This document shows positions 14,595 through 20,770 of a stretch of DNA of 25,483 nt, in pieces; within the stretch, counting starts at the first letter, position 1; each line of letters opens with the position of its first letter. The notes below the pieces were generated by a model, which was not told the DNA's origin, made no database searches, and saw nothing but the letters and a program-made list of their open reading frames with translations. This stretch comes from an uncultured Opitutales bacterium (GTDB lineage Bacteria > Verrucomicrobiota > Verrucomicrobiia > Opitutales > Intestinicryptomonadaceae): positions 1-25,483 of the forward strand of contig URDC01000028.1 of assembly GCA_900546565.1 (NCBI GenBank), in the 5' to 3' direction. The position numbers and the translations under genes are program-made.

Positions 14595-14710
14595 AATATA
14601 GATGTTTGTATTTTTGCGAATTTTGGCGCGGATTCGTTTCGAATTAAAGTCGAGACTCTTTTTTGACGAGTAAGCTATCGGGAGCCCGCGTCTTTGCAAC
14701 ATTATTCTTC

Positions 14711-14722
14711 CGCGAGCTCGCG
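14711..14722. promoter_or_regulatory. 12-base perfect palindrome in a divergent promoter region
   Basis: CGCGAGCTCGCG reads the same on both strands. It lies between the divergent glycosidase and lipoprotein genes, 30 bases before the TTGACA box at 14752, a plausible operator position. No matching regulator gene is in the window. Confidence 0.35.
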
Positions 14723-14751
14723 ACAAAGGCGCGTTTTGATGGCGTTTACGC

Positions 14752-14780
14752 TTGACACACGTGCTGTGTTGTTTAGGAAT
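14752..14780 (+). promoter_or_regulatory. Candidate promoter of the lipoprotein pair
   Basis: A consensus -35 box TTGACA (14752-14757) is followed after 16 bases by TAGGAA (14774-14779), a weak -10. An inverted repeat ACACA-CGTGC-TGTGT (14755-14769) lies between the two boxes and could be a repressor site. The same AGGA may instead serve as a distant ribosome binding site for the ATG at 14792. Confidence 0.45.
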
Positions 14781-14791
14781 TTCGATAGTCT

Positions 14792-15286
14792 ATGAGGTTT
14801 ATTTTTATAACAGGTTTATTGGCGGCGGTGTTTGCGGCGGGGTGTACGGGCATCTCTTCGACTTCCGCCTACGATACCGATAGCGACAGGGTTTCGACGG
14901 TTTCTGCGGGCGCGCAAGCTGACGTTTCGGGACACCGCGCCGGTATGCAAAAAACACAGATTATGGTAACCAACTACGGTTATTATCTTTTCAACTGTAT
15001 TCCGCTTTTTAGCGGTGGAATCGAGCCCGATTCGTTCGAGCTTTTCTCCGACAGGGTAAATGTAAACTCGGCTATGCAGACATTAAAAATCAAGTGCGAA
15101 GAAATGGACGCCGCGCGCATTTGCGACGTCCAGTCGACGAAGACTTCGACGTGTTGTCTGTCTTGGGTACCGTATATCGGGACTACGCTCGGGATTTACT
15201 GGTATAAGGAAATCCAGATTTCGGCGGTCGTTTTAACCGATGCAGCAGCCGACGCGAAAATTCAAGGGGAAGGAAAGTCCGAATAA
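14792..15286 (+). CDS. Putative lipoprotein, first of a tandem paralogous pair
   Basis: A 164-residue protein with a lipoprotein signal: hydrophobic residues 4-16 and a lipobox ending in Cys18 (VFAAGC). I do not recognise the family. It shares a core with the next gene: TNYGYYLFNCIPLFSGG here against ENYGYYLFSVVPLFAGN there, then a FFSD/LFSDRV-type segment, a Lys/Glu-rich helix with MDAARICDVQS against LGAKKIGDVRN, and a final strand before a Leu-Thr-Asp or Leu-Ser-Asn end. The segment STCCLSWVPYIGTTLGIYWYKE adds two adjacent cysteines absent from the partner. The stop codon overlaps the next start, so the two are cotranslated. Probably anchored to the outer membrane, facing the periplasm or the surface. 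The duplication is visible; the function is unknown. Confidence 0.82.
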   Translation: MRFIFITGLLAAVFAAGCTGISSTSAYDTDSDRVSTVSAGAQADVSGHRAGMQKTQIMVTNYGYYLFNCIPLFSGGIEPDSFELFSDRVNVNSAMQTLKIKCEEMDAARICDVQSTKTSTCCLSWVPYIGTTLGIYWYKEIQISAVVLTDAAADAKIQGEGKSE

Positions 15287-15672
15287 TGAAAAAATTTTCA
15301 CCAGCGTTTTTTGCCGCCGCCCTTTTGTGCGGTTGTGCTACAACCGATGTCTCGACCGTTTTCAAGGACGGGATTGGCGAAGGCTCGGACAAGCCCGTTG
15401 CGCTTGTGCACGCCGAGAACTACGGTTATTATTTGTTTTCCGTAGTTCCGCTTTTTGCGGGCAACCCCGACGAGCAGAATGCCAATACGATGACGTTCTT
15501 TTCCGACACGGTCACGCTCGAAAACAACCGCAAGATGATTCAACGAGAGGCGGAAAAGCTCGGCGCGAAAAAAATCGGAGATGTCCGCAACAGCATAGAC
15601 TGGACGGGTTCGTTTTCGCTCTGGATAGTCTGGCGGAAGGTTTTGTCGTCCTCGTCCTTTCTCTCAAACTAA
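15286..15672 (+). CDS. Putative lipoprotein, second of the tandem pair
   Basis: A 128-residue protein with a lipoprotein signal ending in Cys17 (ALLCGCATT). It aligns over most of its length with the gene before it: NYGYYLF.., PLFAG, FFSDTV, a Lys/Glu-rich helix ending KKIGDVRN and a C-terminal hydrophobic strand (FSLWIVWRKVLSSSSFLSN). It is shorter because it lacks the partner's Ser/Thr-rich N-terminal linker. The start codon overlaps the upstream stop (TAATG), a strong sign of translational coupling. The stop is immediately followed by a GCGAGGGCGTGCGCCTCT segment shared with the repeats at the ends of the window. Family not recognised; the two may form a heteromeric envelope complex. Confidence 0.82.
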   Translation: MKKFSPAFFAAALLCGCATTDVSTVFKDGIGEGSDKPVALVHAENYGYYLFSVVPLFAGNPDEQNANTMTFFSDTVTLENNRKMIQREAEKLGAKKIGDVRNSIDWTGSFSLWIVWRKVLSSSSFLSN

Positions 15673-15678
15673 AAACCG

Positions 15679-15695
15679 CGAGGGCGTGCGCCTCT
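15679..15695 (+). repeat. Partial copy C of the end-repeat motif
   Basis: CGAGGGCGTGCGCCTCT is identical to bases inside 25335-25351 and differs by one base from the complement of 145-161. Unlike the end copies it has no distal arm AGAGGCGCAC; the nearest resemblance is AGAGGCGGC at 15721-15729. It follows a gene stop codon, as copy A does. Confidence 0.75.
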
Positions 15696-15722
15696 GGGGC
15701 AAATATTTTAAATGTAGTGAAG

Positions 15723-15763
15723 AGGCGGCGATTGCCTACGGTAATTCCGCCTTTGCTTTTTTT
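15723..15763 (+). terminator. Intrinsic terminator after the lipoprotein pair
   Basis: AGGCGG (15723-15728) pairs with CCGCCT (15747-15752), continued by ATTGCC (15731-15736) with GGTAAT (15740-15745) around a TAC loop. TTGCTTTTTTT follows. Confidence 0.75.
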
Positions 15764-15799
15764 AATACAAAAAAAAGAAGTTCCGAATGGAACTTCTTT
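15764..15799 (-). terminator. Intrinsic terminator after the basic disordered protein gene
   Basis: AAAGAAGTTCC (15774-15784) pairs with GGAACTTCTTT (15789-15799) around a 4-base loop. On the minus strand it is followed by a T-rich tail, so it serves the gene at 15848-16576. Confidence 0.8.
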
Positions 15800-15847
15800 C
15801 CGCATTATAAAAAAATATAGTCGCAAAGGGAGGTTCCCTCGCGGTTT

Positions 15848-16576
15848 TTAGGAGTGGTGGCGGCGGTTGAAGTTTTTATTGTTGCCGCCGTTCTTGGCGC
15901 GGTATTTATTATTGTTGAACTTGCGCTTGCCCTTGAAATCCTTCTTGAAGTTTTTGTCGAACTTGCGGTTTTTCTTGTCGAATTTCTTTCCCTTCTTTCC
16001 CGAGAAAATCGACTTCAATGCAGCCTTGATTCGGGCAAAGAGCGAGAGCGACGGGCAGTCGGTTTCGGCGGCACTGTAAGAAACCACGCCGTCGGGAAGC
16101 TTGTTCTGGCAGCAACGCTTGTTGGGGCGGCTGTCGTCGAGCGAGACTTCTATCGTTCTGGGCGTAAACTTCCTGCGTTCGAAAGACGGACCGTCGTGTT
16201 CGCTTTCGGCACATTTGCACTGGGGGGCGCCGCTTTCGGATTCGGGCTGAGTCTTTGCTTCGGTTTCGCTGTTTTCAGCAACTTCCGCATTGGGCTGCCG
16301 AGCGGGTTCTTCCGATTCCGCGTTGCGGGGCTTTCTGGGAATGTAGCCGTTTACGTTTTTGCCACTGAGCCTTTCGGAGGCAGCCGAGATGTCGGAAATT
16401 TCGCCGCAGGCAAGGGCGTTGTCCGACTTGTTTTGTTGCGAAGCGGAGTGTCTGCTGTTTCTGCCGTTCTTGCGGCGTATGAACTCGCGTTTCTGGGGCA
16501 CAGCAACTTCGACGGGCTTTTGTTCGACGGGTTGTTCAGCCTGGTTGGGCGCGTCGTTTTGATTGTCTTGTTCCAT
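15848..16576 (-). CDS. Disordered, strongly basic protein of unknown function
   Basis: A 242-residue protein made of low-complexity regions. Residues 1-30 are rich in Gln, Asn and Glu; the middle (about 30-125) is Ser, Asn, Glu and Pro rich with little hydrophobic content; the last 55 residues are dominated by Lys, Arg, Phe and Asn with a repeated pattern (KKFDKKNRKFDKNFKKDFKGK). Four cysteines occur as CKC and CC pairs near 129-160. No signal peptide or membrane segment. A tail like this usually binds RNA or another polyanion; that is inference. The opposite strand is also open here, but it translates to an implausible Val/Leu/Phe-rich peptide, while this strand has a sensible start, stop and downstream terminator. 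I do not recognise the family. Confidence 0.6.
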   Translation of the reverse strand: MEQDNQNDAPNQAEQPVEQKPVEVAVPQKREFIRRKNGRNSRHSASQQNKSDNALACGEISDISAASERLSGKNVNGYIPRKPRNAESEEPARQPNAEVAENSETEAKTQPESESGAPQCKCAESEHDGPSFERRKFTPRTIEVSLDDSRPNKRCCQNKLPDGVVSYSAAETDCPSLSLFARIKAALKSIFSGKKGKKFDKKNRKFDKNFKKDFKGKRKFNNNKYRAKNGGNNKNFNRRHHS

Positions 16577-16847
16577 ATCTGTATTGTTTTTGTTATTGGA
16601 GGGCGGAAGCGGATACGCGATTTGCCTTCAAAAAATATGTCCTTTTTGCTTTTTACAAGCCCTGCTTCCGTATGTGTTATGTATATAAAGAACATCTGTA
16701 TTCAATGCGCAGCGGCGTCCGATCTCGGCACGCCGCGCGCGGGCAAATCTAATAAGTTGAGAATAACATCACAAATTTGTCGAAATGACAATATTTTTTT
16801 TAAGGAAAGGCTCGACACGCGCCCGAAAAAGTCCTTTCATTTTATAA

Positions 16848-17438
16848 ATGGAACGATTGTTGAAGAATCTGCGCACGCGCGGCTTCGAGCCCGTCGTGTT
16901 CGACACATCGCAGGAGGCGCGCGACTTTTTTGTGCGCGAGATAACCGACACCACCGTGGGCTTCGGCGGTTCGATGACTGTCGCCCACCTCGGGCTTTAC
17001 GAGCTTCTTGCGAAGCGCAACAAGGTTTATTACCACTCGGCGGACAAGTCGCCCGACGTCCTCAAAAACGCGTCGCTGGCGGAAGTTTACATTTCGGGGG
17101 TGAACGCCGTTTCGGAGGACGGCGAAATCGTCAATATAGACGGACGCGGCAACAGGGTTTCGGCTACGATATTCGGCGCAAACCGCAAGTGCGTGTATTT
17201 TGTGTGCGGAACCAACAAGATAACGTCCGACCTCGCCTCGGCAATCGAGCGCGTCCGCAACGTGGCAGCCCCGCAGAACGCGAGGCGTCTGAACCTAAAA
17301 ACTCCGTGTGCGGTAAAGGCGGACAAGTGCTATAAATGTAATAGTCCGCAAAAAATTTGCCGCGTTCTGACGGTGCTTTCGAACCCGACATCGGCGCGGA
17401 TGGTCGTGGTTTTTATACGCGAAAATCTCGGATATTAA
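16848..17438 (+). CDS. LUD-domain protein (LutC/YkgG-like)
   Basis: A 196-residue single-domain protein. The family pattern is clear: a short helical lead, DTTVGFGGSMTVAHLGLYELL (residues 33-53, the glycine-rich start of the domain), an internal ADVYISGVNAVSEDG-type stretch (here AEVYISGVNAVSEDG), GNRVSATIFGANRK, GTNKITSDL and the C-terminal cysteine-bearing DKCYKCNSPQKICRV with a closing ENLGY. Stand-alone LUD proteins are related to LutC of the lactate oxidation complex LutABC, but no lutA or lutB is present, so a lactate role is not supported. The three C-terminal cysteines could bind metal. Upstream, a 10-base palindrome ACAAATTTGT (16771-16780) may be an operator. The 271-base gap from 16577 holds no gene that I can support. 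Confidence 0.85.
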   Translation: MERLLKNLRTRGFEPVVFDTSQEARDFFVREITDTTVGFGGSMTVAHLGLYELLAKRNKVYYHSADKSPDVLKNASLAEVYISGVNAVSEDGEIVNIDGRGNRVSATIFGANRKCVYFVCGTNKITSDLASAIERVRNVAAPQNARRLNLKTPCAVKADKCYKCNSPQKICRVLTVLSNPTSARMVVVFIRENLGY

Positions 17439-17479
17439 ACAAGTTGGCTCGGAATTTTGATAAAATCCTAAAAAAAGGG

Positions 17480-17507
17480 TTGCAAAATCGAATCAGTCTC
17501 TTTTAAT
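17480..17507 (+). promoter_or_regulatory. Candidate promoter of the small basic protein gene
   Basis: TTGCAA (17480-17485) is followed after 16 bases by TTTAAT (17502-17507), a five-of-six match to the -10 consensus, 36 bases before the start codon. Confidence 0.5.
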
Positions 17508-17530
17508 GACTTGCTTTATTGATTTTCAAA

Positions 17531-17536
17531 AAGGAG
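17531..17536 (+). promoter_or_regulatory. Strong ribosome binding site
   Basis: AAGGAG lies seven bases before the ATG at 17544. It is one of the few strong Shine-Dalgarno sites in the window; most other genes here lack one, so this gene is probably highly translated. Confidence 0.8.
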
Positions 17537-17543
17537 TAATTTT

Positions 17544-17702
17544 ATGTCTCAGCACAACAGTTTCAAAAGCGGTGGGTCTTCGACCTCGAAAAAGCGCAGT
17601 GTTCTCAAACGCTTCGAACGTATCGACTTGTTGCGTAAACGCGGCGCGTTGAAGACGGTTACGCGCGTAACGGGTTTGCCCAAGACAAAACCCGCCGAAT
17701 AA
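17544..17702 (+). CDS. Small basic protein of the Chlamydiae/Verrucomicrobia family
   Basis: A 52-residue, Lys/Arg-rich protein beginning MSQHNSFKSGG, with a central KKRSVLKRFERIDLLRKRG segment and ending GLPKTKP. From memory this matches a TIGRFAM family of about 50 residues restricted to Chlamydiae, Verrucomicrobia and relatives (TIGR04137); the function is not known. The high charge and small size suggest binding to a nucleic acid or the ribosome, which is inference. A strong AAGGAG site and a good -10 box precede it, so expression is probably high. CGGGTTT (17671-17677) and AAACCCG (17688-17694) form a hairpin inside the last codons. This gene is the best taxonomic marker in the window. 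Confidence 0.9.
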   Translation: MSQHNSFKSGGSSTSKKRSVLKRFERIDLLRKRGALKTVTRVTGLPKTKPAE

Positions 17703-17987
17703 GGCGCAGTATTGTTGCGTGTTTGACGTTCCCGCAGGGTCGGGGGCGGGCACCCCTTTCGTAAATGGCAGTCTTGCTGTGTGGCGAGGCTGCCTCTCTT
17801 TGTGCCGGTGCATGTTGCCATATTTTTTTCCCCCTTGCCGCCGTTCGACAACATATGACGGTGTCTTCGCGAAGAATACGCTTCGGAATCGAAAACGGTT
17901 ATGTGGTTTGCTTCCAAAGCGCCGCAGCCTTTTTGCTGAGTTTTTTTGTTGCGTTTGCGCATTAAAAGTTGAACAATAAACGACGTT
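17703..17987 (+). other. Intergenic region with strong hairpins, possible structured RNA
   Basis: This 285-base stretch has no open frame that looks coding. GGCAGTCTTGC (17767-17777) pairs with GCGAGGCTGCC (17784-17794) around TGTGTG, with two G-T pairs. GGCAC and GTGCC flank it, near 17749 and 17802, extending the fold. A T7 run (17823-17829) follows, and a 10-base palindrome CTTCGCGAAG lies at 17865-17874. It does not contain the conserved cores of SRP RNA, RNase P RNA or tmRNA. It may be the 3' untranslated region of the small basic protein message or a separate small RNA. Confidence 0.35.
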
Positions 17988-18968
17988 TTGAAAAATTGTA
18001 GTTCGAGTCGAAATCCCTTTGAAGCCGTGCGCAGCCAAATGCGTCCGTTGTTCGATTCGTTCGAAAAATTTCTGTCGCAACAGGCGGCGGGTTTTGTCCC
18101 CGAAATCAGGGATGTTGCGGGCGAGACGATTATCCTGAAAGGCAAATATATACGTCCGACGTTAGTTTTCGCATCTTCGGGCGAAAACGCGCCCACGCCC
18201 GACGTAGTGCGCAGGGCGGCAATCGTCGAACTTATACACCTTTCGACGCTCGTTCACGACGACGTAATCGACAACGCCCAAATGCGCCGCAACGCTGTGA
18301 CCGCGAACAGCAAATACGGTGCGAGAACGGCGATTCTGCTGGGCGATATGCTTTTTGCCCACACAATGTCGCTGGCTTTCGGCGATCCCGACCGCACAGT
18401 GCCGGATTGCGTGGCAAAGTGCGTGCGCACAATTTGCGAGGGCGAAATCCGCCAGACGCTTTCCGACAGGCTCGAAATTCTCTCGCGCGGACGCTATTAC
18501 GAAATGGTCTACGGCAAAACCGCCGCACTCTTCGAGCTTTCATGTCGTCTCGGCGCGACTGCGGGGACTTCGCCCAAAGGCTGGGCGAGCGCCGCCGCAT
18601 ACGCAGGCATGCAGCTGGGTATTGCCTACCAGATTTTCGACGATTATTGCGACTGGTTTATGAGCGAGTCCGAGGCGGGCAAAACGCTCGGGACGGACCT
18701 CGTTTCGGGCAAGCAGACTTTCCCTCTTATTGTGTATATGGAAGGGCTTTCGCGCGAGTCCGCCGCGGAGTTCGCAAAAAATCTGTCCGCGTCGGATTTC
18801 GAAGCCGTGCGCAATTCGATAGCCTGCGAGCGCGTTCTTTCGGGCTGCCGCGCCGAGTATCTTTCGCGCATAGACGCCGCCGAAAAGGCAATCGTCGGGT
18901 TCGGCGAACTTTCCGCAACCCTTGTGAAGTGTTGCGAAGTTTTGCGCGGACTCGATTTTTCCGTTTGA
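17988..18968 (+). CDS. Trans-isoprenyl diphosphate (polyprenyl) synthase
   Basis: A 326-residue enzyme that condenses isopentenyl diphosphate onto an allylic primer to build polyprenyl diphosphates for quinone side chains or other lipid carriers. Both Asp-rich motifs are present: DDVID at residues 91-95 after LSTLVH, and DDYCD at 218-222 after GIAYQIF. The KGKYIRP segment (51-57) replaces the usual GGKRxRP. The residues before the first Asp motif are small or polar rather than bulky, which fits a longer-chain product, but chain length is inference. The start is a TTG at 17988; GTG (residue 14) and ATG (residue 18, 18039) lie in frame and the ATG is a fair alternative. It leads a run with hemA 18 bases downstream. 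Confidence 0.88.
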   Translation: MKNCSSSRNPFEAVRSQMRPLFDSFEKFLSQQAAGFVPEIRDVAGETIILKGKYIRPTLVFASSGENAPTPDVVRRAAIVELIHLSTLVHDDVIDNAQMRRNAVTANSKYGARTAILLGDMLFAHTMSLAFGDPDRTVPDCVAKCVRTICEGEIRQTLSDRLEILSRGRYYEMVYGKTAALFELSCRLGATAGTSPKGWASAAAYAGMQLGIAYQIFDDYCDWFMSESEAGKTLGTDLVSGKQTFPLIVYMEGLSRESAAEFAKNLSASDFEAVRNSIACERVLSGCRAEYLSRIDAAEKAIVGFGELSATLVKCCEVLRGLDFSV

Positions 18969-18986
18969 AAATTTTTCGAGGGGACT

Positions 18987-19994
18987 ATGCACGAGTCGAC
19001 CGAATTGTTTCTTTGCGGGATTTCGCACGAGTGCGCCGACGCGAAAAAAATCGGCGAGTGCTCCGTCGCAAAGAGCCTGAAATGCGCTCTTGAAGCGTCC
19101 GTCATGGCGGACTTCGGCGCGTCGGAGTGCGCGGTTTTAAGTACCTGTAACAGGGTAGAGTGCTACTTTGCAGCCCCGGAAAATGCCGATGTCGCGGCGG
19201 TAGTAGAGCGGATTTTCGGCGCGAACGCGCAGTTTTGCTACATATTGCGCGGAGCGGCGGCGGTCGCGCATTTGTTCGAGGTCGCTTCGGGGCTTCGTTC
19301 GCAAATGACGGGGGAAACCGAAATCTTCGGACAGGTCAAGAGCGCGTATTCTTCGGCGTTCGAAGTCGGACACTGTGCGGCGGTTCTAAACACCGTCTTC
19401 CAAAAAGCCGCGCACGTCGGAAAATGGATTCGGACAAACACCGACATCGGTCACGGCAAAATCAGCATAGGCGGCGTCAGCGCGGAACTTGCCGCGCAGA
19501 TTTTCGACGATATCCGCGCCGCGCAAATTTTGTTAATCGGCTCGGGCGTGGCTGGGCGGCTGATTGCCGACGCGCTTTTCGTTCGCGGGGCAAAAAACAT
19601 TACAATCGTTTCGCGTACGCGCAAAAACGCCGACGCGCTCGCCGAACGGGTCGGTGTGCGCAGCGACGACTTCACCTCCGCAATGGCGCGTTTCGGTATG
19701 TTTGACATCGTTGTGTGCGCAAGCGGCGCGGGCGAAATAATCGGCGCGGAGTTCGTCGAAAAATCCGTCGCAAAGCGCAATTCGCCGATGTTTATAATTG
19801 ACCTTTCCGTTCCCAAAAACGTCTCCGAAAAGTGCGCCGAACTCGACGGCGTTTTTCTCTACGACATGCACAGCCTCTCGAAAATCGCGAACGAAAATAT
19901 GTCGCAAAGAAAGTCGGAAATCGAACGGGCGCGAGGGATAATCGCCGAACGCGCTTCTGCGGTTGCGGCGCGTCTTTTCGGGCAAAAGTCTTGA
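18987..19994 (+). CDS. hemA: Glutamyl-tRNA reductase, short form
   Basis: A 335-residue enzyme that reduces glutamyl-tRNA(Glu) to glutamate-1-semialdehyde with NADPH, the first committed step of C5 heme synthesis. The catalytic Cys54 lies in LSTCNRVE; LRSQMTGETEIFGQVK (113-128) is the second family signature; GSGVAG (185-190) starts the NADPH domain. The C-terminal helix (MHSLSKIANENMSQRKSEIERARGII) is present, but the protein then stops: the dimerisation domain of about 80-100 residues found in typical 420-residue enzymes is missing. As I recall, Chlamydia HemA is similarly short, so this may be a PVC trait rather than a truncation. A GAGGGG site (18978-18983) precedes the ATG. Its partner hemL lies at 22328-23602, facing it. 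Confidence 0.93.
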   Translation: MHESTELFLCGISHECADAKKIGECSVAKSLKCALEASVMADFGASECAVLSTCNRVECYFAAPENADVAAVVERIFGANAQFCYILRGAAAVAHLFEVASGLRSQMTGETEIFGQVKSAYSSAFEVGHCAAVLNTVFQKAAHVGKWIRTNTDIGHGKISIGGVSAELAAQIFDDIRAAQILLIGSGVAGRLIADALFVRGAKNITIVSRTRKNADALAERVGVRSDDFTSAMARFGMFDIVVCASGAGEIIGAEFVEKSVAKRNSPMFIIDLSVPKNVSEKCAELDGVFLYDMHSLSKIANENMSQRKSEIERARGIIAERASAVAARLFGQKS

Positions 19995-20026
19995 CGCGTC
20001 GCCGCGCGCGTATATATAGTGGCGAA

Positions 20027-20770
20027 ATGAAATTTCTATTGCCGATATTGTCCGTTGTTGCGGCGTGTCTGGGGTTGTTTTTCGTTTTGACGCCCGACTC
20101 CAAAGCCGACGCAAAGGAGCTTCTCGCCCCCGGTTATCTGGCTTCGCGCGTGCCCGAAAAATTCGGAGCGGTCGTGTCTGAGGAACGCCCCTTGGGCGAA
20201 ACCGAAGAGGTTGTTCGCGCCTCCGAAAGCCTGCTGTCGGTCAGCGATTACCTCAACCGCAATTACACCCTCTCCGACGGCAAAACTATCTCGCTCTACA
20301 TCTCGTATTGGAAGCCGACAAAGGAAACCCTCGAACGCGCTACCACCCACACCCCCGACAGGTGCTGGATTAAAAACGGTTGGCAGTGCAATCCGCAAAC
20401 GCGCCGCCTTTCGGACATCGTAAAAGTCGGCGACCGCGAACTTCTGCCCGCGCGCTACGGCGAGTATTCGATAAAAGCCCCCGACGAATCGGTCTATACG
20501 CGCTATGTCTGGTATTGGTTTGTCGCCGACGGTAAAATCTACGAATATTCGGGCAGCAATTATATGCCGAGTCTGAGCCAGTGGATTAAGAACGCGCTTA
20601 AATCTGCCACCGCCGACGCCCCCGAAATGTATTTTGTGCGCGTCGACGCCGATTTTCCCCTCGACCGAATCCGCCACAATGCCGACTTTCAAAAACTCTT
20701 GGACTACCTCGGCAAGATGATTTTGTATAAACCCGAAAGTTCCGAAGAAAATGGCACGCACAACAAATAA
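20027..20770 (+). CDS. Exosortase-associated EpsI-family protein
   Basis: A 247-residue protein with one N-terminal hydrophobic segment (residues 3-21), so probably membrane-anchored with its bulk in the periplasm. The motif TTHTPDRCWIKNGWQ (106-120) holds the His, Cys and Gly-Trp residues typical of the EpsI family, first found beside exosortases in exopolysaccharide loci. Its 3' end overlaps the start of the exosortase gene by 20 bases, which confirms the pairing. The start at 20027 is chosen because the upstream 65 codons in the same frame read across the hemA gene as Arg-rich nonsense. Its role in exosortase function is not settled; it may be a substrate-handling or polymer-assembly factor. 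Confidence 0.85.
   Translation: MKFLLPILSVVAACLGLFFVLTPDSKADAKELLAPGYLASRVPEKFGAVVSEERPLGETEEVVRASESLLSVSDYLNRNYTLSDGKTISLYISYWKPTKETLERATTHTPDRCWIKNGWQCNPQTRRLSDIVKVGDRELLPARYGEYSIKAPDESVYTRYVWYWFVADGKIYEYSGSNYMPSLSQWIKNALKSATADAPEMYFVRVDADFPLDRIRHNADFQKLLDYLGKMILYKPESSEENGTHNK

Larger units (their letters stand above)
15670..15850. repeat. 15-base perfect inverted repeat spanning both convergent stop codons
   Basis: TAAAAACCGCGAGGG (15670-15684) and its exact complement CCCTCGCGGTTTTTA (15836-15850) bracket the gap between two convergent genes. The TAA of each arm is the stop codon of its own gene, so both genes end with the same 15 bases. Two terminator hairpins lie between the arms. Confidence 0.9.

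Noticed and set aside
15854..17335. Long plus-strand open frame of 493 codons
   Set aside because: It runs antisense to the basic protein gene, then out of frame through the LUD gene. Its product is a Val/Leu/Phe-rich stretch followed by Arg-rich sequence.
17703..17830. Possible SRP RNA after the small basic protein gene
   Set aside because: Length and hairpins fit loosely, but the conserved GGAAGGAAGCAGC core is absent from both strands.
17549..18196. Minus-strand frame of 215 codons opposite the small basic protein gene
   Set aside because: No coherent composition, and it covers the start of two well-supported plus-strand genes.
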